Below are positions 17,806-26,554 of a stretch of 64,000 nt of DNA, piece by piece. The DNA lies in the NCBI GenBank assembly GCA_018222605.1, contig JAAEZZ010000007.1:160522-224521 (forward strand), in the 5' to 3' direction. The position numbers were made by a program, and so were the translations under genes. This stretch comes from Alphaproteobacteria bacterium. GTDB lineage: Bacteria > Pseudomonadota > Alphaproteobacteria > Caulobacterales > Hyphomonadaceae. The first letter of the stretch is position 1. Each line of letters starts with the position of its first letter. The notes beneath the pieces were generated by a model, which worked only from the letters and a program-made list of their open reading frames with translations, did not search any database and was not told where the DNA came from.

Positions 17806-19064
17806 TGCAGCAGCCCCGGCTCAGGCAGCAGCGGGATCAACGCCTGCAAGGTCAGCGTCATCGGGGCATCGGCCTCGCGCGTCAGGGCGGCCAGGGCTTC
17901 ATCGGACGGCGGCTCCATCGTGCGCAGCGCCTTGCCGATGGCCTTCGGCGTTTTGAGGCGGCGGATCAGGCCGCGTTTCTCAAGATCATCCATCATGGCG
18001 GCGAAGTTGAACACATCCGGGCCGGTCACGACAGGGCGGCCCAGGCGGATCGGCTCCAGCGGATTATGCCCGCCGATGTCAGGTGTGTGACCGCCACCCA
18101 GGAAGACCGAGTCTGCCAGCCGGTACCAGATGCCCATTTCGCCCATCGTATCTGCCAGTAGCACACGCGTGCGCGGCGTCGGGATTTCGCCGCGAGAGCG
18201 GCGGGCATAGGTGAGGCCGCGATCCTTCAGCAGAGCTTCCACTTCGTCGCCGCGATCAGGATGGCGCGGCGCGATGATCAGTGCGGCATCGCCGGCTTCC
18301 TTGATCGCATCCAGAAAGATCGCCTCTTCGCCTTCATGGGTGGAGGCGGCGAGGATGCACTGGCGCGCGGTGAGAAAATTCTCGCGCAGGCGGCGGATCT
18401 CGATGTCGCTGGCGCTAGGAGGGGGCAGGGCGGACTTCATGTTGCCGGTCGATTGAACCGGCTTGCCCAGCAGCACTTCCAGGCGGCGGGCCGTATCCGT
18501 GTCCGCTGTCAGCACCACGTCGAACTTGCCGACCAGTCGCTGGAACGCGCCGCGGAATTTCTGCCAGCCTTCTGAGGATTCATCCGTCATGCGGCCATTG
18601 ACTAGCGCGCGCCTGGCCCCGCCCTTTTCGGCTTCCAGAATAAGGTTCGGCCAAACTTCGCCTTCGCCGAAGATGCAGAGGTCCGGCTGCCAGTGGCGGA
18701 TGAAACGCCGGGCAATGGCGGGCGTATCCAGTGGGGCCATCATGTGAATGCCGCGATCCGGAAGGGCCGGGCCGATCAGGCGGGCTGAGGTAAGGGTCTG
18801 GCTGGTGAACAGCAGCATCAGGTCAGGTCGCTCTGCCAGCAGGCGGTGGCCCAGTTCCAGCAGCAACTGGCTCTCGCCCACGCTCGCACCGTGCAGCCAG
18901 ATCAGCGGCCCGCCGGCCATCCGGCGCGGCATGTTGCGCGCAAGACGCTCATTCAGACGGCCAATATCTTCCTTCCCGGCCCGGGCTCGCCGCTTCAGGA
19001 TACCCGGCAGCAAAGGCGTCAGGGCACCGGTGGCAGTGCGATAGAGGTATAGTCCAAGGGTCAT
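17802..19064 (-). CDS. waaA: 3-deoxy-D-manno-octulosonic acid (Kdo) transferase
   Basis: Membrane-associated glycosyltransferase that adds Kdo to lipid IVA, 420 aa. The N-terminal anchor helix is followed by WLHGASVGES, whose Glu is the expected general base, then GEGEVWPNLILEA and a GT-B C-terminal domain with FLGGGHTPDIGGHN and PLEPI. Its start overlaps the upstream acyltransferase stop by one base and its end overlaps lpxK, so the operon is tightly coupled. Whether it adds one or two Kdo units cannot be read from sequence. Confidence 0.95.
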   Translation of the reverse strand: MTLGLYLYRTATGALTPLLPGILKRRARAGKEDIGRLNERLARNMPRRMAGGPLIWLHGASVGESQLLLELGHRLLAERPDLMLLFTSQTLTSARLIGPALPDRGIHMMAPLDTPAIARRFIRHWQPDLCIFGEGEVWPNLILEAEKGGARRALVNGRMTDESSEGWQKFRGAFQRLVGKFDVVLTADTDTARRLEVLLGKPVQSTGNMKSALPPPSASDIEIRRLRENFLTARQCILAASTHEGEEAIFLDAIKEAGDAALIIAPRHPDRGDEVEALLKDRGLTYARRSRGEIPTPRTRVLLADTMGEMGIWYRLADSVFLGGGHTPDIGGHNPLEPIRLGRPVVTGPDVFNFAAMMDDLEKRGLIRRLKTPKAIGKALRTMEPPSDEALAALTREADAPMTLTLQALIPLLPEPGLLQ

Positions 19065-19798
19065 CAGGCGGAGGTCACCGGCGAATTGTCTGTCGAATAG
19101 CCCGCTAGCATGTCGGCCCTCTGAGTCGCGGCATCAAGACGTTTCTGCAATTCTGCCTGCAACTCTGCCGGATCAGCGTCGCGCGATGTCGCAAGCGGTT
19201 CGCCGTAGACTATGGCGCCGCGCGTAAACGGGAAAGGAATAATGAACCTGTCCCAGGTGCCAAGGCGCTTGGCCGGTTTGACGGACAGGGCATAGGGCAG
19301 GATGGGGGCTCCGGCACGCTGGGCGATCATGATCGCGCCCGGGCTGACCGTTTCAGCGGGGCCACGCGGGCCGTCTGGCGTGATGCATACGCCTGTGCCG
19401 CTGCGCAGCAGGCGCACGGCTTCGGCCACGGCCTTCATGCCGCCCTTGTCCTTTTGGGCTTTCTTCTTGTTTGCGGCTGACCCGCGAATGGCATGGAGGC
19501 CCAGACGTGAGATGGCGCGAGTTACAGCTTCACCGTCTGGTGACAGGGAGACCAGCATGGCACCCTGCCGGATTGGCCCTGGCCAATGCTTCATGTGGCG
19601 GATCCAGCCGCTGGGCAGCAGCATGATGCGGGAATGCCAGGACGTGACCACGACGCCCTGATTTTCACTCCAGCTCTGACGCGCTTGCTCTATACCTTCG
19701 ACTTTCCAGCGCACTGTACGCGCGACAAGCGTCATCCAGGCCCAGATCAGGGCGCCCAGGAAAGTGGTGACGGGTTTTGAGCGAAACAGCCTTTTCAT
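19064..19798 (-). CDS. DUF374 lysophospholipid acyltransferase-like protein
   Basis: 244-aa predicted acyltransferase of the DUF374/LPLAT superfamily. An N-terminal hydrophobic segment (residues ~10-30) precedes a His-containing SWHSRIMLLP block and the diagnostic ITPDGPRGP block near residue 140. It is the first gene of the run with waaA, lpxK and lpxL, so a role in lipid A or phospholipid acylation is likely, though the acceptor is not established for this family. The overlap with waaA supports one transcript. About 215 bases between its start and the tRNA show no gene. Confidence 0.85.
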   Translation of the reverse strand: MKRLFRSKPVTTFLGALIWAWMTLVARTVRWKVEGIEQARQSWSENQGVVVTSWHSRIMLLPSGWIRHMKHWPGPIRQGAMLVSLSPDGEAVTRAISRLGLHAIRGSAANKKKAQKDKGGMKAVAEAVRLLRSGTGVCITPDGPRGPAETVSPGAIMIAQRAGAPILPYALSVKPAKRLGTWDRFIIPFPFTRGAIVYGEPLATSRDADPAELQAELQKRLDAATQRADMLAGYSTDNSPVTSA

Positions 19799-20014
19799 CG
19801 CATCGCCTTATACTGTGCTTCGGCCCGGCGGCTATGGGGCAGTGTCAGGGATGTGGTTAAGCGGCCAGAGGCAAAGTTGTGCGATTGCGTCCTTCAGGGC
19901 CGGGAGGCGCGGCGCGGATGGCGACAGAATCCCGGATCATATCAGGGCTCGCTGTACCGGGTGCTGGTGCAGGTGGCGGTCGGACCCAAAATGTGAGCGG
20001 GGAATTGAAATGAC

Positions 20015-20089
20015 TGGTGGGCGATAGTGGGTTCGAACCACTGACCCCTGCCGTGTGAAGGCAGTGCTCTACCACTGAGCTAATCGCCC
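20015..20089 (-). tRNA. tRNA-Val (anticodon CAC)
   Basis: On the minus strand the cloverleaf folds cleanly. The acceptor stem is GGGCGAT/ATCGCCC, the D stem GCTC/GAGC with loop AGTGGTA, the anticodon stem CTGCC/GGCAG with loop TTCACAC, and the T stem AGTGG/CCACT with loop TTCGAAC. The discriminator is A and CCA is encoded (20015-20017). The anticodon CAC reads GUG valine codons. A TTGACG hexamer about 40 nt upstream (20130-20135) could be the -35 element. Confidence 0.97.
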
Positions 20090-20569
20090 CAATCAGTGAA
20101 GCAGGTGCCGTAATCTGCCCTAGCGTTTACGTCAAGCGCGGATGTCTGGGGCCGCTGATTCCCAAACGATTGGTGCGTTGCACAAAATCGGAGCGCATGA
20201 CTTGTTGTCGCACCTATGCGATTTTGCCTATATTGTTAGGAACGGCTTTTCAGGGGCTCTGCAAGAAATTTAGCCCCTGTCCCATGATTTAGTTACAATG
20301 GATTGGCAGATTTTTGCCTATTTCATATGTATTTGGGGGCAGGCGTGTTTGCGTTACCAATAATATGAATGCCTGTTCATAATGAACAGTTGTTCATATT
20401 GAAACCTTACGCGAGTTTCATCCGAATTTGGTCTTGAGAAATCCACAAAAGATCGTCATGTATCGGTCATACAGCGACGGCCCGGCAAAAAGGGTCGCGT
20501 TATTAAACATAAGAAGGACAGGCGGAGGCTGAAGGCCTCAATAACAGTAGAGCCTGGAGAGAGAGAAAA
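20090..20569. other. 480-base intergenic region with two inverted repeats
   Basis: No gene is visible. It is AT-rich in its middle. An 8-bp inverted repeat CAGGGGCT/AGCCCCTG lies at 20251-20279 (13-nt loop), with no good T-run on either side. A long palindrome lies at 20362-20400 and is listed separately. The last 60 bases probably hold the leader of the 82-aa protein gene. Confidence 0.6.
20362..20400. promoter_or_regulatory. 39-bp near-perfect palindrome, candidate operator
   Basis: Left arm 20362-20380 and right arm 20382-20400 pair at 16 of 19 positions around a single central A; only three bases (20370-20372 against 20390-20392) fail. It can be read as alternating ATGAA and TTCAT half-sites. 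With only one base at the centre it suits a protein-binding operator better than a terminator. It lies 170 nt upstream of the 82-aa protein gene. No T-run follows. Confidence 0.55.
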
Positions 20570-20818
20570 ATGAAAGACTGGTGTGACGAAGAAGGCGCAA
20601 AGCGCCTGCGCGAGAAAATTAGTGCCTATTGGGCAGAGCGTGGCTATGAAGTGGATGTTGATCTGATCGACGCGGGCTTCGTTCCGGCTATGCGTTCAGC
20701 ACGCACTGATGTTCGCAGCAACATGGTAAACGGGATGCCCCGACGCCGTATTGCAAATGAGACGGGCGCTGCGCGTCCGAGCTACCGTCCCCGCGAAGCA
20801 CGCGAAGTGACGGCCTAG
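20570..20818 (+). CDS. Conserved small protein of unknown function
   Basis: 82 aa, soluble and charged, with no membrane segment. The pattern AYWAERGYEVDVDLIDAGF followed by MRSARTDVRSNMVNG matches my recollection of short hypothetical proteins conserved in Caulobacterales and sphingomonads. GGAG precedes the ATG by about 10 nt. It has its own long upstream region with a palindrome. Its stop overlaps the stop of the convergent gph gene by two bases. Function unknown. Confidence 0.8.
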   Translation: MKDWCDEEGAKRLREKISAYWAERGYEVDVDLIDAGFVPAMRSARTDVRSNMVNGMPRRRIANETGAARPSYRPREAREVTA

Positions 20819-21504
20819 CCAATAAGGTCAGACAAGGCGGACACCAAATCTGAATAGTGGTCCACCACCACATCAGGTCCGATCTGTTCTGGCGTTTCCT
20901 CCTCGTAACCAAATGGTACGAAAACAAAGGGCAGTCCGGCATTCCGGGCTGCCCTTTCGTCTGTTCGGGAGTCCCCCACCATGATCGCGCGATCTGGTGT
21001 GCCGCCTGCAGCTTTCACCGTGCGCAGGATGTGATCGCCATCCGGTTTACGATTCGGCACGCTGTCGGCGCCGACAATGGCCTGAAACCGCCCGGACAGG
21101 CCCAAAGCGGTCAGTAATTGATCTGACAGATCCTGTTTCTTGTTGGTGCAGACCGCAAGCAGCGCGCCCTGTCGCGCCAGCGTCTCCAGCGCTGTCTCCG
21201 CGCCCTCGAAAGGGTGGGAATGCGCAGAGATATGAGCGGCATAATAATCCAGAAAATCGGCGAAATACTGGTCTAGCTCTTCCTCGGAGGGCGAATGGCC
21301 TTGGCTTTTCATGCCCTTCACGATCATGGCGCGGGCCCCGTGGCCGATCATGGTGGCAATCGTGTCGAGAGAGACAGGCGACAGGTTCGCGCGGGTCAGG
21401 ACATGATTGAGGGCTTCGAGCAGGTCTGGCGCCGTGTTCACCAAAGTCCCGTCCAGATCGAAGACGATGGTGTATCCCTCAAACTGTGCGCTCATTCCTG
21501 TCAT
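20815..21504 (-). CDS. gph: Phosphoglycolate phosphatase (HAD superfamily)
   Basis: 229-aa HAD phosphatase. Motif I is FDLDGTLVNT with the nucleophile Asp at about residue 16, motif II lies in VCTNKKQDLSD, and motif IV is GDSRTDERAARNAG. It removes phosphate from 2-phosphoglycolate formed by DNA 3'-end repair or Rubisco oxygenation; substrate by family. AAGGGA lies a few bases before the ATG at 21504. It is divergent from glmU. Other HAD substrates are possible, but length and cap domain fit Gph. Confidence 0.88.
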   Translation of the reverse strand: MTGMSAQFEGYTIVFDLDGTLVNTAPDLLEALNHVLTRANLSPVSLDTIATMIGHGARAMIVKGMKSQGHSPSEEELDQYFADFLDYYAAHISAHSHPFEGAETALETLARQGALLAVCTNKKQDLSDQLLTALGLSGRFQAIVGADSVPNRKPDGDHILRTVKAAGGTPDRAIMVGDSRTDERAARNAGLPFVFVPFGYEEETPEQIGPDVVVDHYSDLVSALSDLIG

Positions 21505-21582
21505 TAATCCCTTTTCGCCACTCGCCTTGAATCGGCCTTTGGTCTAGGCGAAAGGAGACAGGAAAGCGAGAGGGCGACACAC

Positions 21583-22953
21583 GTGACCGATATTGCCAGA
21601 AACCGCGCCGCGATCATCCTTGCCGCGGGCAAGGGAACCCGGATGAAATCCGATCTTCCCAAGGTGATGCACAAGGTTGCTGGCCGTCCGATGGTGGATT
21701 GGTCAATTGATCTGGCCCGTCGTGTAGGCTGTTCGCACATCGTGGTGATTGCGCATCCTTCACAGGATGTCCTGATAGAACACGTCACGGCCCTGTTGGG
21801 CGCGGACTGCATCGCCTATCAGGACCCGCCCATGGGCACGGGCCATGCCGTGCGCTGCGCCGAAGAGGCGCTTGCGGGCTTTGAGGGAGACTTGGTGGTT
21901 CTCTATGGCGACAGCCCGCTGGTTCCGGCAGAGGCGATTGAAGGCCTTTTCGATTGCCTGAAGGGCGGCGCGGCGATTGGTGTGCTTGGCTTTGATGCCG
22001 AGGAGCCGGGCCTTTACGGGCGGCTGATCACCTCTGGCAGCGGAGATCTGGAAGCGATTGTAGAGGCCCGCGAGGCCAATCCGGAGCAACTTGCCGTGCG
22101 TCTGTGCAATTCCGGCGTGATGGCGGGCGGCGCAGATAAGATGTTCCGTCTACTGCGGAATGTCACCAATAAGAATGCCAAGGGCGAGTATTATCTGACC
22201 GATCTGGTGGCGCTGGCGCGCGAGGAGGGGCTCACCTGCAAGGCGGTGCAGTGCGCCGAGGAAGACCTGATCGGCTGTGACTCCAAGGCAGACCTTGCTG
22301 AAGCCGAGGCGATATTCCAGGCACGCTGCCGCAAGGCAATGATGGCCGAAGGTGTGACGCTTATTGCTCCGGATACGGTCTGGTTTTCCCACGATACGTT
22401 GCTGGAGCCGGATGTGATTGTGGAGCCGAATGTCGTGTTCGGGCCGGGCGTGCATGTTCAGTCCGGCGCTGTCATCCGCGCGTTCAGCCATCTGGAAGGT
22501 GCCAAGGTGGGGCCCGGCAGTTCTGTCGGCCCTTATGCTCGCCTGCGCCCCGGCGCAGAACTCTCCAAAGATGTCTTCATCGGCAACTTTGTTGAAGTGA
22601 AAAACACGCATCTTGGCGCGGGCGCGAAGGCCAGCCATCTCTCCTATCTTGGCGATGGGCAGGTCGGCGCGAATGTGAATATCGGTGCAGGCACGATTTT
22701 CTGCAATTATGATGGCTTCCTGAAATACCAGACCAAAATCGGAGATGGGGCGTTTATCGGGTCCAATTCCTCGCTCGTGGCGCCGATCGAGATTGGCGAC
22801 GGGGCGATTGTGGGGTCTGGCACTGTCGTCACAAAGAACGTGTCGTCAGACGCCTTGGCCGTGGGCCGGGCCAGACAGACGGAATATCAGAACTGGGCTG
22901 CGAATTTCCGTGAACGGAAAGCGGCTGAGAAGGCTGCGAAAAAGAAGGGTTGA
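21583..22953 (+). CDS. glmU: Bifunctional UDP-GlcNAc pyrophosphorylase / GlcN-1-P acetyltransferase
   Basis: 456-aa enzyme catalysing the last two steps to UDP-N-acetylglucosamine, the precursor of peptidoglycan and lipid A. The uridylyltransferase domain starts with AIILAAGKGTRMKSDLPKV. The C-terminal half is a left-handed beta-helix with hexapeptide repeats and NVNIGAGTIFCNYDG. It starts with GTG at 21583 after GAGGG; no ATG lies upstream of the catalytic loop in frame, so the GTG is needed. It overlaps rpiA (TGATG). Confidence 0.97.
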   Translation: MTDIARNRAAIILAAGKGTRMKSDLPKVMHKVAGRPMVDWSIDLARRVGCSHIVVIAHPSQDVLIEHVTALLGADCIAYQDPPMGTGHAVRCAEEALAGFEGDLVVLYGDSPLVPAEAIEGLFDCLKGGAAIGVLGFDAEEPGLYGRLITSGSGDLEAIVEAREANPEQLAVRLCNSGVMAGGADKMFRLLRNVTNKNAKGEYYLTDLVALAREEGLTCKAVQCAEEDLIGCDSKADLAEAEAIFQARCRKAMMAEGVTLIAPDTVWFSHDTLLEPDVIVEPNVVFGPGVHVQSGAVIRAFSHLEGAKVGPGSSVGPYARLRPGAELSKDVFIGNFVEVKNTHLGAGAKASHLSYLGDGQVGANVNIGAGTIFCNYDGFLKYQTKIGDGAFIGSNSSLVAPIEIGDGAIVGSGTVVTKNVSSDALAVGRARQTEYQNWAANFRERKAAEKAAKKKG

Positions 22954-23660
22954 TGGGCATGGCCAACGAGTTGGAAAAAGAGAACGCGGCGATTGCGGCG
23001 ATGGAATATGTCGAGGATGGCATGACCATCGGGCTCGGCACAGGTTCGACGGCGAAATATTTCGTCGAACTGCTGGCTGATGAGGTTGCCGACGGGCTGG
23101 TCGTGCGCTGCATCGAGACCAGCGAGCAGACCCGCCGCCTGGCCGAGAGCCTGGGCGTGCCGCTTATTCCGTTCGAGCAGGTGGAGCGCATTCACCTGAC
23201 GGTCGATGGCGCGGATGAGGTCGATGAGCAGGGCCAGTTGATCAAGGGCGGCGGCGCGGCGCTGCTGCGCGAGAAGATCATCGCCAATGCGAGCGATCAT
23301 ATGGTCGTGATTGCAGACCCGTCAAAACAGGTTGAGCGTCTTGGCGCATTCCCCCTGCCGGTTGAGGTGACGCCGTTTGGCTACACGATCACGGCGAAGA
23401 TCGTTTACGATGTTCTGGTCGCCTCCGGCATCGACAAGCCGCGCGTTTCCCTGCGTCGTACCGAGGGCCAGGAATTGCTGGTCACTGATGGCGGAAACTA
23501 CATCCTCGATTGCCATTGCGAGCGCATTCCGGATGCTGAAGCGCTGGCGGCCAGATTGTCCAATATCCCCGGCGTGGTGGAGCATGGCCTGTTCATCGGC
23601 CTGGCCCGCACGGTGATCATCGGCAACGAGAATGGCGCAACAGTGTTTGAATTCTCCTGA
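22953..23660 (+). CDS. rpiA: Ribose-5-phosphate isomerase A
   Basis: Interconverts ribose-5-phosphate and ribulose-5-phosphate in the pentose phosphate pathway. 235 aa. Signature segments are GLGTGSTAKYFVE, TVDGADEVDE and KGGGAALLREKI. The frame also opens with TTG at 22950. I list the ATG at 22953, which overlaps the glmU stop, but the ATG at 22959 has better spacing (9 nt) from AAGGG and may be the true start. It is followed by gor, a common alphaproteobacterial arrangement. Confidence 0.96.
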   Translation: MGMANELEKENAAIAAMEYVEDGMTIGLGTGSTAKYFVELLADEVADGLVVRCIETSEQTRRLAESLGVPLIPFEQVERIHLTVDGADEVDEQGQLIKGGGAALLREKIIANASDHMVVIADPSKQVERLGAFPLPVEVTPFGYTITAKIVYDVLVASGIDKPRVSLRRTEGQELLVTDGGNYILDCHCERIPDAEALAARLSNIPGVVEHGLFIGLARTVIIGNENGATVFEFS

Positions 23661-23709
23661 TCGCCCCTCATATGGGGGACGTACATCTCAGGAATTCAAG
23701 GACATCTCT

Positions 23710-25107
23710 ATGACCGACACGACCCATGATTTCGACCTTTTCGTAATCGGCGGAGGGTCGGGCGGCGTCCGTGCGGCCCGTCTGGCGGCTCTCAGCGGCG
23801 CGAAGGTGGGACTGGCGGAAGAATACCGGATGGGCGGCACCTGTGTGGTGCGCGGCTGTGTGCCAAAGAAATTCATGGTCTATGCCAGCAAGTACGGCAA
23901 AGACATCGGCAAGGCGGATGGCTATGGCTGGTCTGTCGGCGAGGTTAGCTATGATCATGGCAAGTTCGCCACTGCGATGCATGCCGAAGTGGACCGGTTG
24001 TCCGGCATCTATTCCCGCAATTTGAAGAATGCAGGCGTCGAGCTGTTCGAAGAGCGTGCGGAGTTTGTCGACAAGAACACGCTGCGCCTGAAGGATAGTG
24101 GCAAAACGGTAACCGCGAAGAAGATCCTGATCGCGGTTGGCGGAACGCCCTGGCGGCCATCACCGGAAGAGCTGCCGGGTATCGAGCACACGATCACTTC
24201 CGATGGTATCTTCCAGCTGGAAGAGCTGCCCAAGCATCTTGTGATTGCCGGCGGCGGCTATATCGCGGTGGAGTTCGCGCATGTCTTTGCCGGGCTGGGC
24301 GTGAAGACGTGCCTTGTCTATCGCGGAGACGAAGTTCTGCGCGGCTTTGACGAGGATGTCCGCACCGAAGTTCATGAAGGCCTGAAAGAGGCCGGCGTGC
24401 ATGTCATCACCAAGGCCATCTTCGAAAAGATCGAGAAGCGCGAAGGCGAAGAGCTGCCGCTCCATATCTCGCTCAGCAATGGCCAGCATCTCGACGCCGA
24501 TGTCGTGATGATGGCCGTTGGACGCCGTCCGAATACGGAAGGCCTTGGCTGCGATGCGGCGGGCGTGAAACTGGACGACAATGGCGCGATAATCGTCGAT
24601 GAATGGTCGAAGACCAATGTCGATAGCGTCTGGGCCGTAGGAGATGTGACAGACCGTGTGGCGCTGACACCCGTTGCCATCCGGGAGGGGCATGCTTTTG
24701 CCGAGACCGAATTCTACGACAAGCCCTGGCATTTCGATCATACCGATATTCCAACCGCTGTGTTCACGCAGCCGGAAGTCGGCACGGTCGGCATGACGGA
24801 AGCCGAGGCGCGCAAGAAACATGGCGAGATCGACATCTACAAGACGCGCTTCAAGCCAATGAAGAATGCGCTGAATGGGGATCCGACCCGGACCATGATG
24901 AAGCTGGTCGTGCGTCAGTCAGATGAGCGCGTTCTGGGGGTGCACATTGTTGGCGATGATGCCGCCGAGATGATCCAGATGGTCGGCATTGCCGTGAAGA
25001 TGGGGGCTACCAAGCCGGACTTTGACCGCACTTGCGCCCTGCACCCATCCTCTGGCGAGGAAATCGTCACGATGCGCCAGAAATATGTGCCGGACGTCGC
25101 GAGCTAG
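23710..25107 (+). CDS. gor: Glutathione reductase
   Basis: NADPH-dependent flavoprotein disulfide reductase, 465 aa, keeping glutathione reduced in the cytoplasm. FAD binding is seen in FVIGGGSGGVRAA and the redox-active disulfide in GGTCVVRGCVPKK. The NAD(P) Rossmann motif is AGGGYIAVEF, with Arg further on in VYRGDEVLRG, and the C-terminal active-site His is in HPSSGEE. The ATG at 23710 has AAGGA 7 nt upstream; an upstream in-frame extension of 26 codons overlaps rpiA and is rejected. Its stop overlaps that of the convergent TIR-ParA gene. Confidence 0.95.
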   Translation: MTDTTHDFDLFVIGGGSGGVRAARLAALSGAKVGLAEEYRMGGTCVVRGCVPKKFMVYASKYGKDIGKADGYGWSVGEVSYDHGKFATAMHAEVDRLSGIYSRNLKNAGVELFEERAEFVDKNTLRLKDSGKTVTAKKILIAVGGTPWRPSPEELPGIEHTITSDGIFQLEELPKHLVIAGGGYIAVEFAHVFAGLGVKTCLVYRGDEVLRGFDEDVRTEVHEGLKEAGVHVITKAIFEKIEKREGEELPLHISLSNGQHLDADVVMMAVGRRPNTEGLGCDAAGVKLDDNGAIIVDEWSKTNVDSVWAVGDVTDRVALTPVAIREGHAFAETEFYDKPWHFDHTDIPTAVFTQPEVGTVGMTEAEARKKHGEIDIYKTRFKPMKNALNGDPTRTMMKLVVRQSDERVLGVHIVGDDAAEMIQMVGIAVKMGATKPDFDRTCALHPSSGEEIVTMRQKYVPDVAS

Positions 25108-26402
25108 GCTTCCAGCAAGGTCTTCAGTTCAAGGGCGATAGCCTTGAGGCTCTCCCGAATGGGCTTCAGGCCGCCGCCGCGACCGGAATGGATGACCAGC
25201 TGCTTCCAGGCGGGCTGGTTTTCCTGCGGCGCCTTCACCTGCAAATGGCCTGAGCGCGGAAGGGCGGCTTTCAGCAGGGCTTTGGAAAGCGCGAAGCCTG
25301 CCTTGCCATCATAGGTGCCATTGCGCGCCTCTGCCTCAAAGCTCGACTGTTCGGACCGGCTGACCGCGTTGAACAGGATGGACAGGTCCGGTCGCTTTTC
25401 CGGCTCGATCTGCTCATTGATGACCTGGTTCAGCAGGCGCACACCGCGCAGGGAATAGACATCCGCATGCATAGGGGCGAGCACCCGGTCTGCTGCCTCC
25501 AGGGCGCAGCGCGTCAGGAAGGTGGCGTTCGGGTTTGTGTCAAAGACGATCAGGTCATACTCGCTGCGATAGCGTTCGACCGTTTGCAAGAAGTGCTGCT
25601 TGATCCGCGCGAGCGCTGCGCCGTCTGTCGCAAAGGCGTATTTCGAAATCTCGAACTGGCCTGAGATCAGATCGAGCCGCCCGCCGGGGCTGCCTTCGCC
25701 CATAAGATCATGCATCAGCGTTTCGCGCGGGGCGGGGGCAAACGGTTCAATCGAGAGCGTTAGCCAGGATTCTGCCGGGCTGGAGGCATCGCGTGCATGA
25801 ATGCGGGAGCGTTCGAACAGAGAGATGACGGATTTGTCGGCCGCTGCACTGGTATCGGCAATGTCCATCTCGAAGAAGGTCTGTGTGAGATTATATTGCG
25901 GGTCGAGGTCGATCAGCAGGATGCGTCCGCCGAGCGAGCCTTGCCAGGCCCCGAATACCTGGCTGGAGACGGTCGTCTTGCCGACGCCGCCCTTCAAATT
26001 CATGACCGCCATGACCGGGCACTTGCGCTTGTAGGCAGCCTTCGTCTCCGCCACGAGCTTGTCCATTCCGTCCGGCATGGTGGAGGAATAGCGAAGGTGC
26101 GGCTGAACCTCATGCTTGAAGAAGCCGTTCAGGCGCGCCTTGTCGATCTGGTATGGGATCAGTTTCAGGCCGCGGGCCTTGGCACGTTCGACATCCTTGC
26201 GAACGGACTTTGACCGCACCGAAGACGCCGACACCAGAATGATCATGGCAAAGGCATCATCAATCGACTGATCGGCCAGATCCCGCGAGCCGCCATCATT
26301 CGGAACATACCAGTCCGGAATGGATTCCGCGCGCAGGGCTTCGTGCAGCTCAAGCAGAGCGTCAAAGTCCTTGGCGGAGTGGCTGATGAAGACGTGCGAC
26401 AT
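25104..26402 (-). CDS. TIR-like domain fused to a ParA/MinD-type ATPase
   Basis: 432 aa. Residues 1 to about 110 form a TIR-like domain beginning HVFISHSAKDFDALLEL, with the later helix region SVRKDVERAKARGLKLIP. The rest is a ParA-type P-loop ATPase: Walker A LKGGVGKTT near residues 135-143, Walker A' LIDLDPQYN and Walker B IVFDTNPN. Where NADase TIR domains carry the catalytic Glu (xEL/xEV), this protein seems to have Asp (KDV). There is no ParB and no obvious partner beside it; it is flanked by gor (convergent) and aroG (divergent). No strong Shine-Dalgarno is seen. It could be a defence effector or a TIR-tethered positioning ATPase. Domains are confident, function unknown. Confidence 0.85.
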   Translation of the reverse strand: MSHVFISHSAKDFDALLELHEALRAESIPDWYVPNDGGSRDLADQSIDDAFAMIILVSASSVRSKSVRKDVERAKARGLKLIPYQIDKARLNGFFKHEVQPHLRYSSTMPDGMDKLVAETKAAYKRKCPVMAVMNLKGGVGKTTVSSQVFGAWQGSLGGRILLIDLDPQYNLTQTFFEMDIADTSAAADKSVISLFERSRIHARDASSPAESWLTLSIEPFAPAPRETLMHDLMGEGSPGGRLDLISGQFEISKYAFATDGAALARIKQHFLQTVERYRSEYDLIVFDTNPNATFLTRCALEAADRVLAPMHADVYSLRGVRLLNQVINEQIEPEKRPDLSILFNAVSRSEQSSFEAEARNGTYDGKAGFALSKALLKAALPRSGHLQVKAPQENQPAWKQLVIHSGRGGGLKPIRESLKAIALELKTLLEA

Positions 26403-26554
26403 GGCGGCGTGTGGCTTTCTTTCGTGACGTCAGCTCTATCCCGTTTCTAAAGGGGCTGGATATGATTCCACCAGCTTTGTGCTGTGAAATTATGGTGAAA
26501 CTTGAGTGTGTGCCTGCCATGTGATTAATGCGGCCCACAATTGGAGTGAAAAAT

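Noticed and set aside
19857..20075. Short frame overlapping tRNA-Val on the minus strand
   Set aside because: It is read through the tRNA itself, whose cloverleaf is unambiguous.
20373..20397. Possible LexA box among the GTTC/GAAC half-sites
   Set aside because: The spacing does not match the alphaproteobacterial GTTC-N7-GTTC box, and the adjacent gene is not a known SOS gene.
22950..22952. TTG start for rpiA
   Set aside because: ATG codons follow at once (22953, 22959) with a usable Shine-Dalgarno.
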